Positions 48,949-58,754 are shown, numbered from the stretch's first letter. The stretch: DNA of 64,000 bases from Shinella sp. (GCA_003248775.1 QFQX01000023.1:3605-67604); one strand, 5' to 3'. Notes: a model not told the origin generated them from the letters alone. Numbers and translations: made by a program.

Positions 48949-48990
48949 AAGGCAGAGGCAAACGATGTTTTGTCTCTGCCTTTTCGGTTT
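48949..48990 (+). terminator. Rho-independent terminator after second chemoreceptor gene
   Basis: Arms AAGGCAGAG and CTCTGCCTT are separated by an inner part that can extend the stem, and TTTCGGTTTT follows. It lies 24 bases past the stop. Confidence 0.82.
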
Positions 48991-49076
48991 TGGGAAATCA
49001 CACTCCGGCAAATGGTGAGAAGGTCTTTCGGGGAGTGCTTCGACCACCCTCGAAAGACAGGAACAGACGAGTCCGC

Positions 49077-49307
49077 TTACGCTGCTACCGGCCGTTTCAC
49101 CGCCTTGGAGGCCTCGATCACCAGCGGCAACAACCCCTCGCCACCCTTGTCGATATGCTCGAAGAACTGGCGGCGCATACGCGGCTCCCAGAACTTGTTG
49201 ATGTGGTTCGCAACGCCCTCCACCCGCACGTCCTCCGGCTGGGAAAGGAAGAAGGTGGCGATCTGGTTCGCCATGCGAACGATCTTTTCCGAGGTGTCAT
49301 GCGACAT
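49077..49307 (-). CDS. fdsD: Formate dehydrogenase delta subunit FdsD
   Basis: A 76-residue protein (MSHDTSEKIVRMANQIATFF) matching the small delta subunit of NAD-dependent Mo formate dehydrogenase; the family pattern is IVRMANQIATFF...VANHINKFWEPRMRRQFFEHI. It helps maturation or stability of FdsA. It is the last gene of fdsGBA-fdhD-fdsD, overlapping fdhD by 11 bases. Confidence 0.9.
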   Translation of the reverse strand: MSHDTSEKIVRMANQIATFFLSQPEDVRVEGVANHINKFWEPRMRRQFFEHIDKGGEGLLPLVIEASKAVKRPVAA

Positions 49308-50115
49308 TGGCGGCAACTCCAGCGACGATGCGCTCCGATCCGGTGAAAACTTCGAAATCATGCCCTCGGGCGATACCGATCAGCGTCATGCCCGCTTCTT
49401 CCGCTGTGCGAATGGCAAGCGCGGTCGGCGCCGAAATGGCGACCAGCACCGAAGCGCCGAGAATGGCGGCCTTCTGCACCATCTCCACCGAGAGGCGACT
49501 GGTGACGACCACGACGCCCTCCTCGCCCCGAAGACCGGCGCGCAGCACCGCGCCCACCAGCTTGTCCAGCGCGTTGTGACGCCCGACATCCTCGCGAATG
49601 GCCAGAAGACCCTCGCCCGGCACGAAGAAGCCTGCGCCATGCACAGCGCGTGTTTCACGGTTCAACACCTGGGCGCGACCAAGGGCCGTCATGGCTTCCT
49701 CGATATCTTCAGGCGCAAGACGCAAGCCTGCGGCCGCCACCCGCGGCACCGGACGGCTTGCCTGCTCGATCGATTCGATACCGCAAAGGCCGCATCCGAC
49801 AGGACCCGCCATCCGCCGGCGGCGCACCGTCAGCGCATCCGCCGTCGCATCCCGAAGCGTCACCTGAACATCGAGCCCCGCCCCGGCTTCCAGCGGTTCG
49901 ACTGCAAGGATCTCGTCCGGCGAGGTGATGATCCCTTCCGCCAGCGAAAAACCGAAGGCGAAGTCCTCGAGATCCGCCGGCGTCGCCATCATCACCGCAT
50001 GGGTGGACCCACCATAGGAAAACGCTATCGGCGTTTCCTCCGGCACAGCTCTCGATGACGGCGCAAGCACGCCATCGCGGAACTGCAGTTCGCGGGCGGA
50101 CAGGTAAGTCTTCAT
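49297..50115 (-). CDS. fdhD: FdhD sulfurtransferase for formate dehydrogenase maturation
   Basis: A 272-residue protein that moves sulfur from the cysteine desulfurase to the molybdenum cofactor, needed for FdsA activity. The catalytic CxxC motif is GCGLCGIES, followed by REDVGRHNALDKLVG and SRLSVEMVQKAAILG, all characteristic. It lies 12 bases after fdsA and overlaps fdsD, all in one operon. Confidence 0.94.
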   Translation of the reverse strand: MKTYLSARELQFRDGVLAPSSRAVPEETPIAFSYGGSTHAVMMATPADLEDFAFGFSLAEGIITSPDEILAVEPLEAGAGLDVQVTLRDATADALTVRRRRMAGPVGCGLCGIESIEQASRPVPRVAAAGLRLAPEDIEEAMTALGRAQVLNRETRAVHGAGFFVPGEGLLAIREDVGRHNALDKLVGAVLRAGLRGEEGVVVVTSRLSVEMVQKAAILGASVLVAISAPTALAIRTAEEAGMTLIGIARGHDFEVFTGSERIVAGVAANVA

Positions 50116-50127
50116 GCAATCTGGCTC

Positions 50128-53010
50128 CTACTCCGCCGCCTCCAGCTTTCCGGCGATGCGACGCGAACGACGTGACAGCTCCTCATAGTCCTGCTGCCAA
50201 TCGGTCGGACCGTTGGAGGGCGAGATCTGCACGGCCGTCACCTTATATTCCGGGCAGTTGGTTGCCCAGTCGGAATAGTCCGTGGTGATGACATTCGCCT
50301 GCGTATCGGGATGGTGGAAGGTCGTATAGACCACGCCTGGAGCCACCCGGTCGGTGATCAGTGCACGAAGCGTCGTATCGCCGGAACGGCTGGAGAGCTT
50401 GACCCAGTCGCCTTCCTTGATGCCCCGCTGCTCGGCGTCATGCGGATGGATTTCCAGCCGGTCTTCCGCATGCCATGTGACATTGTCCGTCCTGCGGGTC
50501 TGCGCACCGACATTATACTGCGACAGGATGCGACCGGTCGTCAGAAGCAGCGGGAAGCGTGGTCCAGTCCGCTCGTCGGTCGCGACATATTCTGTCCGGA
50601 TGAACTTGCCCTTGCCGCGCACGAAGCCGTCGATGTGCATGATCGGCGACCCCTCGGGGAACTTCTCGTTGCATGGCCACTGCACCGAGCCCATCTTGTC
50701 GAGATAATCATAGGAGACGCTGGCAAAGCTCGGCGTCGTCGCGGCGATCTCGTCCATAATCTCGGAGGGATGCTTGTAGTTCCAGTTGAGGCCCATGGCC
50801 TGAGCGAGCTTCTGGGTGATCTCCCAGTCGCCATAGCCATTCTTCGGGGTCATCACCTTGCGCACGCGATTGATACGACGCTCGGCATTGGTGAAAGTGC
50901 CGTCCTTTTCGAGGAAGGTCGAGCCCGGCAGGAAGACATGGGCGTAATTGGCCGTCTCGTTGAGGAAGAGATCCTGCACCACCACACATTCCATTGCGGC
51001 GAGACCGGCCGATACATGCTTGGTGTCGGGATCGGATTGCAGGATATCCTCGCCCTGAATGTAGATGCCCTTGAATGAGCCATCGACGGCCGCATCCAGC
51101 ATGTTGGGAATGCGCAGGCCCGGCTCGCTGTCGAGCTTGACGCCCCAGAGCTTTTCGAAGGTCTCGCGCGTCGCATCGTCGGAAACGTGGCGATAGCCCG
51201 GAAGCTCGTGCGGGAACGACCCCATGTCGCAGGAGCCCTGCACATTGTTCTGGCCGCGCAGCGGATTAACGCCAACGCCCGGACGCCCGATATTGCCGGT
51301 TGCCATTGCAAGGTTGGCGATCGCCATGACCGTGGTCGAACCCTGGCTGTGCTCGGTCACGCCGAGACCGTAATAGATCGCGCCATTGCCACCGGTCGCA
51401 AACAGCCTTGCGGCGCCGCGCATCAGATCAGCCGGAACGCCGGTAAACGCTTCGGTCTCTTCCGGGCTGTGCTGCGGCTCGGCAACGAAGGCCGCCCAGT
51501 CCTCGAATTCCGACCAGTCGCACCGTTCGCGGATGAACCTCTCGTCGAACAGGCTTTCCGTCACGATGACATGGGCAAGCGCCGTCATCACGGCGACATT
51601 GGTGCCCGGTTTCAGCGACAGATGATAGGCTGCCTCGACATGGGGACTGCGCACGATATCCGTGCGGCGGGGATCGACGACGATCAGCTTCGCGCCCTGA
51701 CGCAGCCGCTTCTTCAACCGCGAGCCGAACACCGGATGACCGTCCGTCGGGTTGGCGCCGATCACCATGACCACGTCGGAATGCTCGACGGAATCGAAAT
51801 CCTGCGTGCCGGCCGAGGTGCCGAAAGCCTGACCCAGACCGTAGCCGGTCGGCGAGTGGCAGACACGGGCGCAGGTATCGACATTGTTGTTGCCGAAACC
51901 GGCGCGGATCAGCTTCTGGACGAGGAAGGTTTCCTCATTGGTGCAGCGGGAGGACGTGATGCCGCCGATCGAATCCTTGCCGTACTGGTACTGGATACGG
52001 CGGAACTCGGTCGCCACATGGGCATAAGCCTCTTCCCATGTGACCTCGCGCCAGGGATCGCTGATCTTTTCGCGGATCATCGGATTGAGGATGCGGTCCT
52101 TGTGGCTGGCATAACCATAGGCGAAACGGCCCTTGACGCAGGAATGGCCGCGATTGGCCTTGCCGTCCTTCCACGGTACCATGCGCACCAGTTCCTCGCC
52201 GCGCATCTCCGCCTTGAACGAGCAGCCGACGCCGCAATAGGCACAGGTGGTGACCGCCGAATGCTCCGGCTGGCCGATGGCGATCACCGATTTTTCCGTC
52301 AGCGTGGCAGTCGGGCAGGCCTGCACGCAGGCGCCGCAGGAGACGCATTCGGACGAGAGGAATTGCTCGTGCATGCCGGGCGAAACACGGCTGTCGAAGC
52401 CGCGGCCTTCGATGGTCAGCGCAAAGGTGCCCTGCACCTCTTCACAGGCTCGCACGCAACGGGAGCAGACGATGCACTTCGCCGGATCATAGGTGAAATA
52501 GGGGTTGGATTCGTCTTTCGGCATCCAGCGGGCGTTTACCTCGCCGACACCATCACGCGCCTTGACGTGATTGTCGCCCTCATAGCCGTAGCGGACATCA
52601 CGCAGACCAACGGCACCGGCCATGTCCTGCAGCTCGCAATCGCCATTGGCGGCACAGGTCAGACAGTCCAGCGGATGGTCGGAGATATAGAGCTCCATCA
52701 CCCCCTTGCGGATCTGCTTCAGCCGGTCCGTCTGGGTATGCACGACCATTCCCGGTGCGCAGGGCGTGGTGCAGGAGGCCGGGGTGCCGTTGCGGCCCTC
52801 GACCTCGACGAGACAGAGGCGGCACGAGCCGAAGGCATCGACCATGTCGGTCGCGCAGAGCTTCGGCACCTGGATGCCCGCCTCCATGGAGGCACGCATG
52901 ATCGAGGTGCCCGAAGCTACGGTGACCTGCCGGCCATCGATCGTCAGCGTCACCGTCTCGGTGGATTTCGATGCTGGCGTGCCGTAGTCGATTTCGTGAA
53001 TGAGAGACAT
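50128..53010 (-). CDS. fdsA: NAD-dependent formate dehydrogenase alpha subunit
   Basis: A 960-residue catalytic subunit that oxidises formate to CO2. The N-terminal region has a [2Fe-2S] site (CATDMVDAFGSCRLC...), a His-Cys3 type cluster (HPLDCLTCAANGDCEL) and two further 4Fe-4S clusters (CIVCSRCVRAC, CVSCGACVQAC). The molybdenum-bis-MGD domain follows a CAYCGVGC cluster and has Cys as metal ligand (NVDTCARVCHSPTGYGL), not selenocysteine. The start ATG is 53008-53010 (MSLIHEIDYGTP), four bases after the fdsB stop. Electrons pass to FdsBG and then NAD. Confidence 0.95.
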   Translation of the reverse strand: MSLIHEIDYGTPASKSTETVTLTIDGRQVTVASGTSIMRASMEAGIQVPKLCATDMVDAFGSCRLCLVEVEGRNGTPASCTTPCAPGMVVHTQTDRLKQIRKGVMELYISDHPLDCLTCAANGDCELQDMAGAVGLRDVRYGYEGDNHVKARDGVGEVNARWMPKDESNPYFTYDPAKCIVCSRCVRACEEVQGTFALTIEGRGFDSRVSPGMHEQFLSSECVSCGACVQACPTATLTEKSVIAIGQPEHSAVTTCAYCGVGCSFKAEMRGEELVRMVPWKDGKANRGHSCVKGRFAYGYASHKDRILNPMIREKISDPWREVTWEEAYAHVATEFRRIQYQYGKDSIGGITSSRCTNEETFLVQKLIRAGFGNNNVDTCARVCHSPTGYGLGQAFGTSAGTQDFDSVEHSDVVMVIGANPTDGHPVFGSRLKKRLRQGAKLIVVDPRRTDIVRSPHVEAAYHLSLKPGTNVAVMTALAHVIVTESLFDERFIRERCDWSEFEDWAAFVAEPQHSPEETEAFTGVPADLMRGAARLFATGGNGAIYYGLGVTEHSQGSTTVMAIANLAMATGNIGRPGVGVNPLRGQNNVQGSCDMGSFPHELPGYRHVSDDATRETFEKLWGVKLDSEPGLRIPNMLDAAVDGSFKGIYIQGEDILQSDPDTKHVSAGLAAMECVVVQDLFLNETANYAHVFLPGSTFLEKDGTFTNAERRINRVRKVMTPKNGYGDWEITQKLAQAMGLNWNYKHPSEIMDEIAATTPSFASVSYDYLDKMGSVQWPCNEKFPEGSPIMHIDGFVRGKGKFIRTEYVATDERTGPRFPLLLTTGRILSQYNVGAQTRRTDNVTWHAEDRLEIHPHDAEQRGIKEGDWVKLSSRSGDTTLRALITDRVAPGVVYTTFHHPDTQANVITTDYSDWATNCPEYKVTAVQISPSNGPTDWQQDYEELSRRSRRIAGKLEAAE

Positions 53011-53014
53011 GGCT

Positions 53015-54571
53015 TTACTCCGCTGCTTCAACGAATGGGGTTGGCGCGAAATCTTCAGGGAAATGCGTCATGGCGCTCATGACCGGATAGGGCGTGAACC
53101 CGCCAAGCGCGCAGAGCGATCCGAACTTCATGGTGTTGCAGAGGTCGCCGAGCAGCGCCCTGTTCTTCTCCGGCTCGATGCCACGGGCGATCCGATCGAC
53201 CGTCTCCACCCCGCGGGTCGAACCGATGCGGCAGGGCGTGCACTTTCCACAGCTTTCGACCGAGCAGAATTCCATGGCGAAACGGGCCTGCTTCAGCATG
53301 TCGACCGTATCGTCGAATACGACGATACCCGCATGACCGATCAGGCCATCCTTCGCCGCGAAAGCCTCGTAGTCGAAGATCGTGTCGAACAGCGAGGGCG
53401 GAAAATAGGCGCCGAGCGGCCCGCCGACCTGCACCGCCTTGACCGGACGACCGTTGGCCGTGCCGCCGCCGATGTCGTAGACAAGCTCTCCGAGGGTGAG
53501 ACCGAAAGCCGTCTCGTAAAGACCGCCATGCTTGACGTTGCCTGCGAGCTGGATCGGGATCGTGCCATGCGAGCGGCCGACGCCGTAATCGCGGTAGAAG
53601 GCAGCCCCCCGGTCCATGATGACCGGCACCGACGCCAGCGACATGACGTTATTGACCACGGTCGGACAGCCGAAAAGCCCCTGAAGCGCCGGCAGCGGCG
53701 GCTTGGCGCGCACGATGCCGCGCTTGCCTTCCAGCGAGTTGAGAAGCGACGTCTCTTCGCCGCAGACATAGGCGCCCGCGCCCATGCGGACTTCCATGTC
53801 GAAAGCGCGGCCACATCCCATCACGGAAGGACCGAGAATGCCGGCCTCCCGTGCGATCCGGATCGCTTCCGTCATAACGCGGATCGCATGGGGATATTCC
53901 GAGCGGGTGTAGACGTAGCCCTTGGTCGCCCCGGTCGCGAGGCCGGCAATCGCCATCCCCTCGATCAGCACGAAGGGATCGCCCTCCATGATCATCCGGT
54001 CGGAAAACGTGCCGCTATCGCCCTCATCCGCATTGCAGACGATGTATTTGCGATCACCCGGCGCATCGAGAACCGTCTTCCATTTGATCCCGGTCGGGAA
54101 CCCCGCACCGCCTCGTCCGCGCAGACCGCTGTCGGCCACCTGCTTGACGATATCGGCAGGCGCCATGGCGATCGCCTTTTCCAGTCCCTTAAGGCCCTGG
54201 TATTGGCGATAATCCTCCAGAGAAAGTGGATCGGTCACGCCACAGCGAGAAAAGGTAAGGCGCGTCTGACGCGACAGGAAGGGCATATCCCTCGTCTGCC
54301 CATGCAAGAGCGGATGCTCGCCGCCCTCAAGGAAATTGGCGTCGAACAGCCCGGGCACATCAGAGGCCTTCACAGGTCCATAGGCGACACGATGATGGTC
54401 GGAGCGAACCTCGACAAGCGGCTCCAGCCAGAGGAGGCCGCGCGAACCGTTGCGCACCACATGCACATCGAGGCCGCGAGCCTTTGCCTCGCGCTCGATC
54501 GCTGCGGCCACCTTGTCGGCACCAACGGCAAGTGCGGCAGAATCCCCGGGAACAAAAATGGTTACGGTCAT
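53015..54571 (-). CDS. fdsB: NAD-dependent formate dehydrogenase beta subunit
   Basis: A 518-residue NuoF-like subunit with FMN, NADH and a [4Fe-4S] site. The FMN/NAD part reads SGLRGRGGAGFPTGIKWK and GAGAYVCGEETSLLNSLEG, and the cluster region ESCGKCTPCRIGS. The N-terminal 110 residues are a thioredoxin-like extension, as usual for FdsB. Its start overlaps the fdsG stop by four bases. Confidence 0.95.
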   Translation of the reverse strand: MTVTIFVPGDSAALAVGADKVAAAIEREAKARGLDVHVVRNGSRGLLWLEPLVEVRSDHHRVAYGPVKASDVPGLFDANFLEGGEHPLLHGQTRDMPFLSRQTRLTFSRCGVTDPLSLEDYRQYQGLKGLEKAIAMAPADIVKQVADSGLRGRGGAGFPTGIKWKTVLDAPGDRKYIVCNADEGDSGTFSDRMIMEGDPFVLIEGMAIAGLATGATKGYVYTRSEYPHAIRVMTEAIRIAREAGILGPSVMGCGRAFDMEVRMGAGAYVCGEETSLLNSLEGKRGIVRAKPPLPALQGLFGCPTVVNNVMSLASVPVIMDRGAAFYRDYGVGRSHGTIPIQLAGNVKHGGLYETAFGLTLGELVYDIGGGTANGRPVKAVQVGGPLGAYFPPSLFDTIFDYEAFAAKDGLIGHAGIVVFDDTVDMLKQARFAMEFCSVESCGKCTPCRIGSTRGVETVDRIARGIEPEKNRALLGDLCNTMKFGSLCALGGFTPYPVMSAMTHFPEDFAPTPFVEAAE

Positions 54572-55047
54572 CGGCGTGCCTCCGCAACGAGTTCGCCAAG
54601 ACCGTCTTCATCGAGACGCCCATGCAGCTCGCCGTCCAGCATGGCGCTGGGCGCGCAGGCACAGAGCCCGAGACAGAAGACCGGTTCGAGCGTCACGGCG
54701 CCATCGGGCGTCGTCTCGTGAAAATCGATACCCAGAAGCGATTTGACCCGCTCGGCCAGCGCATCCCCGCCCATCGACTGACAGGCCTCGGCCCGACAGA
54801 GCTTCAGCACATGGCGACCGGCGGTATGGGAGCGGAAATCGTGATAGAAGGAAACGACGCCATGCACTTCCGCACGCGACAGGTTGAGCGCCTGCGCGAT
54901 CAGCGGCTTGGCCTGTTCAGGCACATAGCCGAACATTTCCTGCACGGCATGCAGGATGGGCAGCAGCGGTCCTTCAAGACCCTGCAATTCGGATATGATC
55001 GCGGACGTGCGAGACAGCACATCATCCGAAGATGATCTTACATTCAT
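54568..55047 (-). CDS. fdsG: NAD-dependent formate dehydrogenase gamma subunit
   Basis: A 159-residue NuoE-like [2Fe-2S] protein. The four cluster cysteines are in CRAEACQS and CLGLCACAP. It starts MNVRSSSDDVLSRTSAI after GGGAGGA; the earlier MGGLN start is less likely. First gene of the fds operon. Confidence 0.94.
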   Translation of the reverse strand: MNVRSSSDDVLSRTSAIISELQGLEGPLLPILHAVQEMFGYVPEQAKPLIAQALNLSRAEVHGVVSFYHDFRSHTAGRHVLKLCRAEACQSMGGDALAERVKSLLGIDFHETTPDGAVTLEPVFCLGLCACAPSAMLDGELHGRLDEDGLGELVAEARR

Positions 55048-55223
55048 GTTCAGTCCTCCCAAACCGACACGAACATCGCCAACTGGCCGACTTCTGAACC
55101 CGGGCGTCGCCGTCGGATAAACTGGCCGAAACGTTGACGAAGACCGGGACTTCCCATTCCCGGCCTACTTTCCGCAAGAATGATCCTCCGCCCCCCGCAA
55201 GGTCAATAAAGCAGTCATGTGAA

Positions 55224-55244
55224 TTGATAGAAATTTTCTATCAA
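55224..55244. promoter_or_regulatory. LysR-type operator of the fds operon
   Basis: A 21-base palindrome with perfect 10-bp arms TTGATAGAAA and TTTCTATCAA around a single central base lies about 180 bases before fdsG and overlaps the stop codon of the LysR gene (55241-55243). It contains ATAG-N7-CTAT and T-N11-A spacing, typical of a LysR-family binding site. The adjacent LysR gene is the obvious regulator, perhaps responding to formate. Confidence 0.65.
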
Positions 55245-56134
55245 AACGCCCGGGCATTGGCCAGTCGCCCGGCCTCGTGCAGCAGGGCAGAGACAAGCGG
55301 CGTGAAAGGTTCCCGATATTGGGCGACAAGGCCGACGGAGTGTTCAGCCTCCGGCTCGCCGATCGGGATCATTCGGATCTCTTCGGGAAAGCCGAAGGAT
55401 TCCGCGACATTGCGCGGCATGATCGAGGCCCACTTGCCCGTACGGATATGGGCGAACAGCACGATCATCGAATTGGATTCAAGCGTCGGGTGCGGCGTGA
55501 CCCCGGCTTCCGCCATATGCTGGTTGATGATGCGGCGGTTCTGCATATCCGCGGTCAATAGGCAAAGCCGAAGATCGGCCATGTCCCGCCACGTCACTTT
55601 TTCGCGATCCGACAACGGCGTCCCTGCGGCCGTGATCAGATGGTAACGCTCCGAATAGAGCGGTACGCTGGTCACGCGCCCAAGCGGTTCGTTGTCGAGA
55701 TAGGTAATCCCGGCATCGATCTCCAGATTTTCAAGCAGGCTCAGCACCTGCAACGAGGTGCGCGACAGGATCGAAAAGGTCACGTCCGGATGTTTGGCCT
55801 GAAAAGGCTCGGTAATGCGCGGCACCATGGAAAGTGCCGTTGGAACGACGGCAATGCGGATATGCCCGGCAAGGCCGCGGCGAGCGGCTCGCATCTCCTC
55901 TCGCATGGTCCGCGCATCGCCGACGATGCGCCGCGCCCATTCCAGCACCCGCTGCCCCTCCGGAGTGAGCCCCTGATAGCGGGAACCGCGCTGCACCAGC
56001 ATCACCCCGAGCTGATCCTCCAGTTGCCGGATCGCCGCCGAAAGCGTCGGCTGGGTAATGCCACATTCCTCAGCCGCGCGGCCGAAATGTTCCGCTCTTG
56101 CAAGCGCAATGAAAAATTCAAGCTTGTCGATCAA
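55241..56134 (-). CDS. LysR-family regulator, probable activator of fds operon
   Basis: A 297-residue LTTR with an N-terminal winged helix (IDKLEFFIALARAEHFGRAAEECGITQPTLSAAIRQLEDQLG) and a type-2 periplasmic-binding-protein-like effector domain. The TTG at 56132-56134 was chosen because GGAGG lies six bases upstream and the family begins M-I-D-K-L; a GTG two codons earlier is the alternative. It lies upstream of fdsG on the same strand with the palindrome overlapping its stop. An FdsR-like formate response is inferred. Confidence 0.88.
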   Translation of the reverse strand: MIDKLEFFIALARAEHFGRAAEECGITQPTLSAAIRQLEDQLGVMLVQRGSRYQGLTPEGQRVLEWARRIVGDARTMREEMRAARRGLAGHIRIAVVPTALSMVPRITEPFQAKHPDVTFSILSRTSLQVLSLLENLEIDAGITYLDNEPLGRVTSVPLYSERYHLITAAGTPLSDREKVTWRDMADLRLCLLTADMQNRRIINQHMAEAGVTPHPTLESNSMIVLFAHIRTGKWASIMPRNVAESFGFPEEIRMIPIGEPEAEHSVGLVAQYREPFTPLVSALLHEAGRLANARAF

Positions 56135-56190
56135 CGCCACCCTCCCCTGTATGCGCCAGCCGAGGAAGATCCGCTACAACGTTGCAGGGC

Positions 56191-56565
56191 TCAGACGTTC
56201 TCGTGCACCTGATCGACTACGGCTGTCTTCTCGTCAGGTTCGCAATACATCTTGTAGAGCACGGAAACGAGTTCGTTGAGCGCCGGATCGCCGATCCGGT
56301 AGAAAATCATCCGCCCCTCGCGGCGCGTCCGCACCAAATGTTCGGACCTAAGGCGGGCAAGCTGCTGGGAAACCACCGCCTGTTGCAGCCCGAGGATCGT
56401 CTCGATTTCGCCGACGGTCTTTTCGCCACGGCTGAGAATGCAAAGGATCAGCAGCCGCGTTTCGTGCGACAGCGCCTTGAGGAGGGTACTCGCAGCCCGC
56501 GCCTTCGACATGAAGTCGTCCAGCTGGTCCTTTTTCATATCGGGACTGAAGGTCGGAACACTCAT
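56191..56565 (-). CDS. ArsR/SmtB-family transcriptional regulator
   Basis: A 124-residue winged-helix protein (MSVPTFSPDMKKDQLDDFM). The ArsR domain has LLKALSHETRLLILCILSRGEKTVGEIETILGLQQAVVSQQLARLRSEHLV with the wing RTRREGRMIFYRI. It has no ELCV-type metal site; Cys residues are at the core (LCIL) and near the C-terminus (MYCEPDEK), so it is perhaps redox- or persulfide-sensing rather than metal-sensing. It stands between the fds regulator and ldh; its target is unknown. Confidence 0.85.
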   Translation of the reverse strand: MSVPTFSPDMKKDQLDDFMSKARAASTLLKALSHETRLLILCILSRGEKTVGEIETILGLQQAVVSQQLARLRSEHLVRTRREGRMIFYRIGDPALNELVSVLYKMYCEPDEKTAVVDQVHENV

Positions 56566-56691
56566 CAAACCATCCGGGCACGAGGACAATTACCGCCATG
56601 CATCATATATAACGCAATGCAGCGAAACCCTAAATAGACGACTGCCACTCTCTGGAAAAGAGCCTGCCCAACTCACAGAAATTGACAAAAA

Positions 56692-57624
56692 TCAAAGGTG
56701 GATCGATTCCACTCTTTCCTTGAGGAGGGCCGCACTCCTCCCGAGGGCCGCATATTCGCTGATATCGAGCTCGGGAATGAGATCGGCAATCACGCCGCCA
56801 GCCCCGACGATTCGGGGAACCGACAGCGCGACATCATCCACATCCACGATATGCGGCATGACGATCGACACGGAAAGCACGTCGCGCTGATCCTGGGCGA
56901 TCGCCTTGACGATGCGGGCAAGCCCCGCACCGATGCCGTAATAGGTCGCGCCCTTGCCATTGATGATCTTGTAAGCGGCATTGCGCACGCCATCGTCGAT
57001 CGACTGGCGCACGTCGTCCGTCAGCGGCGAACCGATCTGCTCGGCGAAGGATTTGAGCGAAACCGATCCCGCCCGCGCATTCGACCAGCCAAGCACTTCG
57101 CTGTCTCCATGTTCCCCGAGTACGTAGGCATGCACCGATTGCGGGGAAATGCCGAGATGACGGCCGATCAGACTGCGGAACCGGGCCGTGTCGAGAATGG
57201 TCCCGGAACCGATCACCCGCTGCGGCGGCAGGCCGGAAAGGCGGGTCGCGACCTGGGTCATGATATCCACGGGATTGGAGGCTATCAGCAGGATCGCGTC
57301 CGGCGCGACCCGCAGCACCTCTCCGACAACATCGCGAAAGACGGCAGCGTTACGTTCCAGGAGTTCAAGGCGCGTCTCACCGGGCTTCTGGCTGACGCCG
57401 GCTGCAAGAATGACGACGCCTGCGCCAGCTAGATCGGCATAATCTCCAGCCATGACGCTGGTCGCCGACATGAACGGCACCGCGTGGGAGATATCCTCCG
57501 CCTGCGCAACAGCCAGCGCCGCATTGCGATCGACCAGCACGATATCGCTGACAATGCCCATCAAGGCGAGCGCATAGCCAGCCGAACTTCCCACCATGCC
57601 TGCCCCGACGATGCCGACTTTCAT
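56692..57624 (-). CDS. ldh: L-lactate dehydrogenase (NAD-dependent)
   Basis: A 310-residue LDH/MDH-family enzyme. The Rossmann start (MKVGIVGAGMVGSSAGYALA), GVSQKPGETRLELLERN (Gln at the substrate-specificity position, as in lactate rather than malate dehydrogenases), IASNPVDIMT and the catalytic-His motif GEHGDSEV are present. It interconverts pyruvate and L-lactate with NADH. It is divergent from a LysR gene and the AldA-like cluster. In that context it may serve L-lactate oxidation. Confidence 0.9.
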   Translation of the reverse strand: MKVGIVGAGMVGSSAGYALALMGIVSDIVLVDRNAALAVAQAEDISHAVPFMSATSVMAGDYADLAGAGVVILAAGVSQKPGETRLELLERNAAVFRDVVGEVLRVAPDAILLIASNPVDIMTQVATRLSGLPPQRVIGSGTILDTARFRSLIGRHLGISPQSVHAYVLGEHGDSEVLGWSNARAGSVSLKSFAEQIGSPLTDDVRQSIDDGVRNAAYKIINGKGATYYGIGAGLARIVKAIAQDQRDVLSVSIVMPHIVDVDDVALSVPRIVGAGGVIADLIPELDISEYAALGRSAALLKERVESIHL

Positions 57625-57809
57625 GATCTTCTCCCCTACCCCTTTAACAAACGGCTGGCGGACTATCTCATTGCCCCGTGCCGCGTTTCAATTGCCTTCC
57701 TCTGCCGCCATCGAAAAAACCAACGGCAGAAACCGGATGACGTCGTTACGATTGCTCTGTTTAAATGGCATGACAACGCGCCGCGATCCGCGGCAAAGAC
57801 GGGACCATC

Positions 57810-58754
57810 ATGCGAAAACTGCCGGCACTTTCCGCCATGAAGATCTTCGAGGTCGTGGGACAGACCCGCAGCTTCACCCGCGCCGCCGACAGGCTGAACC
57901 TGACCCAGAGCGCGGTGAGCCGACAGGTGCGCAATCTTGAGGAACAGCTCGGCGAAACACTGGTCATCCGTCGCCACCATCATCTCGATCTGACGCCGTC
58001 GGGCATCGAATTGCTGGAAGCGCTCCAGCGCGCATTCCACGACGTGGAGCTGACTGTCCGCAACATCATGGAGAAAAGCAACCAGCATCGCCTGCGCGTC
58101 AACGTACCGCCGACCTTCGCCAAACGCTGGCTGATGCCCCGGCTTGGCAGCCTGCGCCGCTTCCTTCCCGATATCGAGATCAGCATCACCACGCAATTGC
58201 AGGACAGCCTGACCGAACGCAGCATTCCCGATTGCGCGATCCGTTTCGGCGATGGCGAGTGGCCCATGCTGCAATCGCAACTGCTGATGACCGAACGCCA
58301 TATCGCCGTCTGCGCGCCTCAACTGCTGGCCGGTCGCACAACCGGCGGCCCTCTCGACCTTACCGGCCTGACCTTCCTTCATGTCCTGGCCTCGGCCGAC
58401 CAGCGTTATCTTACATGGCAGCATTGGCTGGATGCAGCGGGCCTGAGCCATACCCATACCCGTGGCGGACTGGAATTCGATCTCCTGGACATGGCCATAG
58501 AAGCCGCCTGCAATGGCCTTGGCGTCACCGTTGCCGACCGTTTCATGGTGGCATCGCTGATGGAAGAGGGGCGCCTGACACAGGTGCTGGATGTCGAGGT
58601 GGAAGGCCACGAATCCTACTGGCTGGTGACGCGGGGCGAGCAAGCGGAACCGGCCAATGTGAAGGCCTTCCGTCAATGGCTTCAGCTGGAGCTTTCCGCA
58701 GATCCGGAACTTGCCGGAAGCTCGGAAATTGCGGGCAAGGCCGGCGCGACCTGA
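57810..58754 (+). CDS. LysR-family transcriptional regulator (GcvA-like)
   Basis: A 314-residue regulator with an N-terminal HTH (LSAMKIFEVVGQTRSFTRAADRLNLTQSAVSRQVRNLEEQLGE) and a GcvA-like effector domain (LRVNVPPTFAKRWLMPRLGSL). It stands between the divergent ldh and the downstream aldA-like operon, so it probably controls both. Its stop lies 101 bases before aldA-like. Confidence 0.9.
   Translation: MRKLPALSAMKIFEVVGQTRSFTRAADRLNLTQSAVSRQVRNLEEQLGETLVIRRHHHLDLTPSGIELLEALQRAFHDVELTVRNIMEKSNQHRLRVNVPPTFAKRWLMPRLGSLRRFLPDIEISITTQLQDSLTERSIPDCAIRFGDGEWPMLQSQLLMTERHIAVCAPQLLAGRTTGGPLDLTGLTFLHVLASADQRYLTWQHWLDAAGLSHTHTRGGLEFDLLDMAIEAACNGLGVTVADRFMVASLMEEGRLTQVLDVEVEGHESYWLVTRGEQAEPANVKAFRQWLQLELSADPELAGSSEIAGKAGAT

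Noticed and set aside
50128..53010. Selenocysteine formate dehydrogenase
   Set aside because: The metal-ligand position is an ordinary Cys codon in NVDTCARVCHS, and the frame is open without internal TGA.
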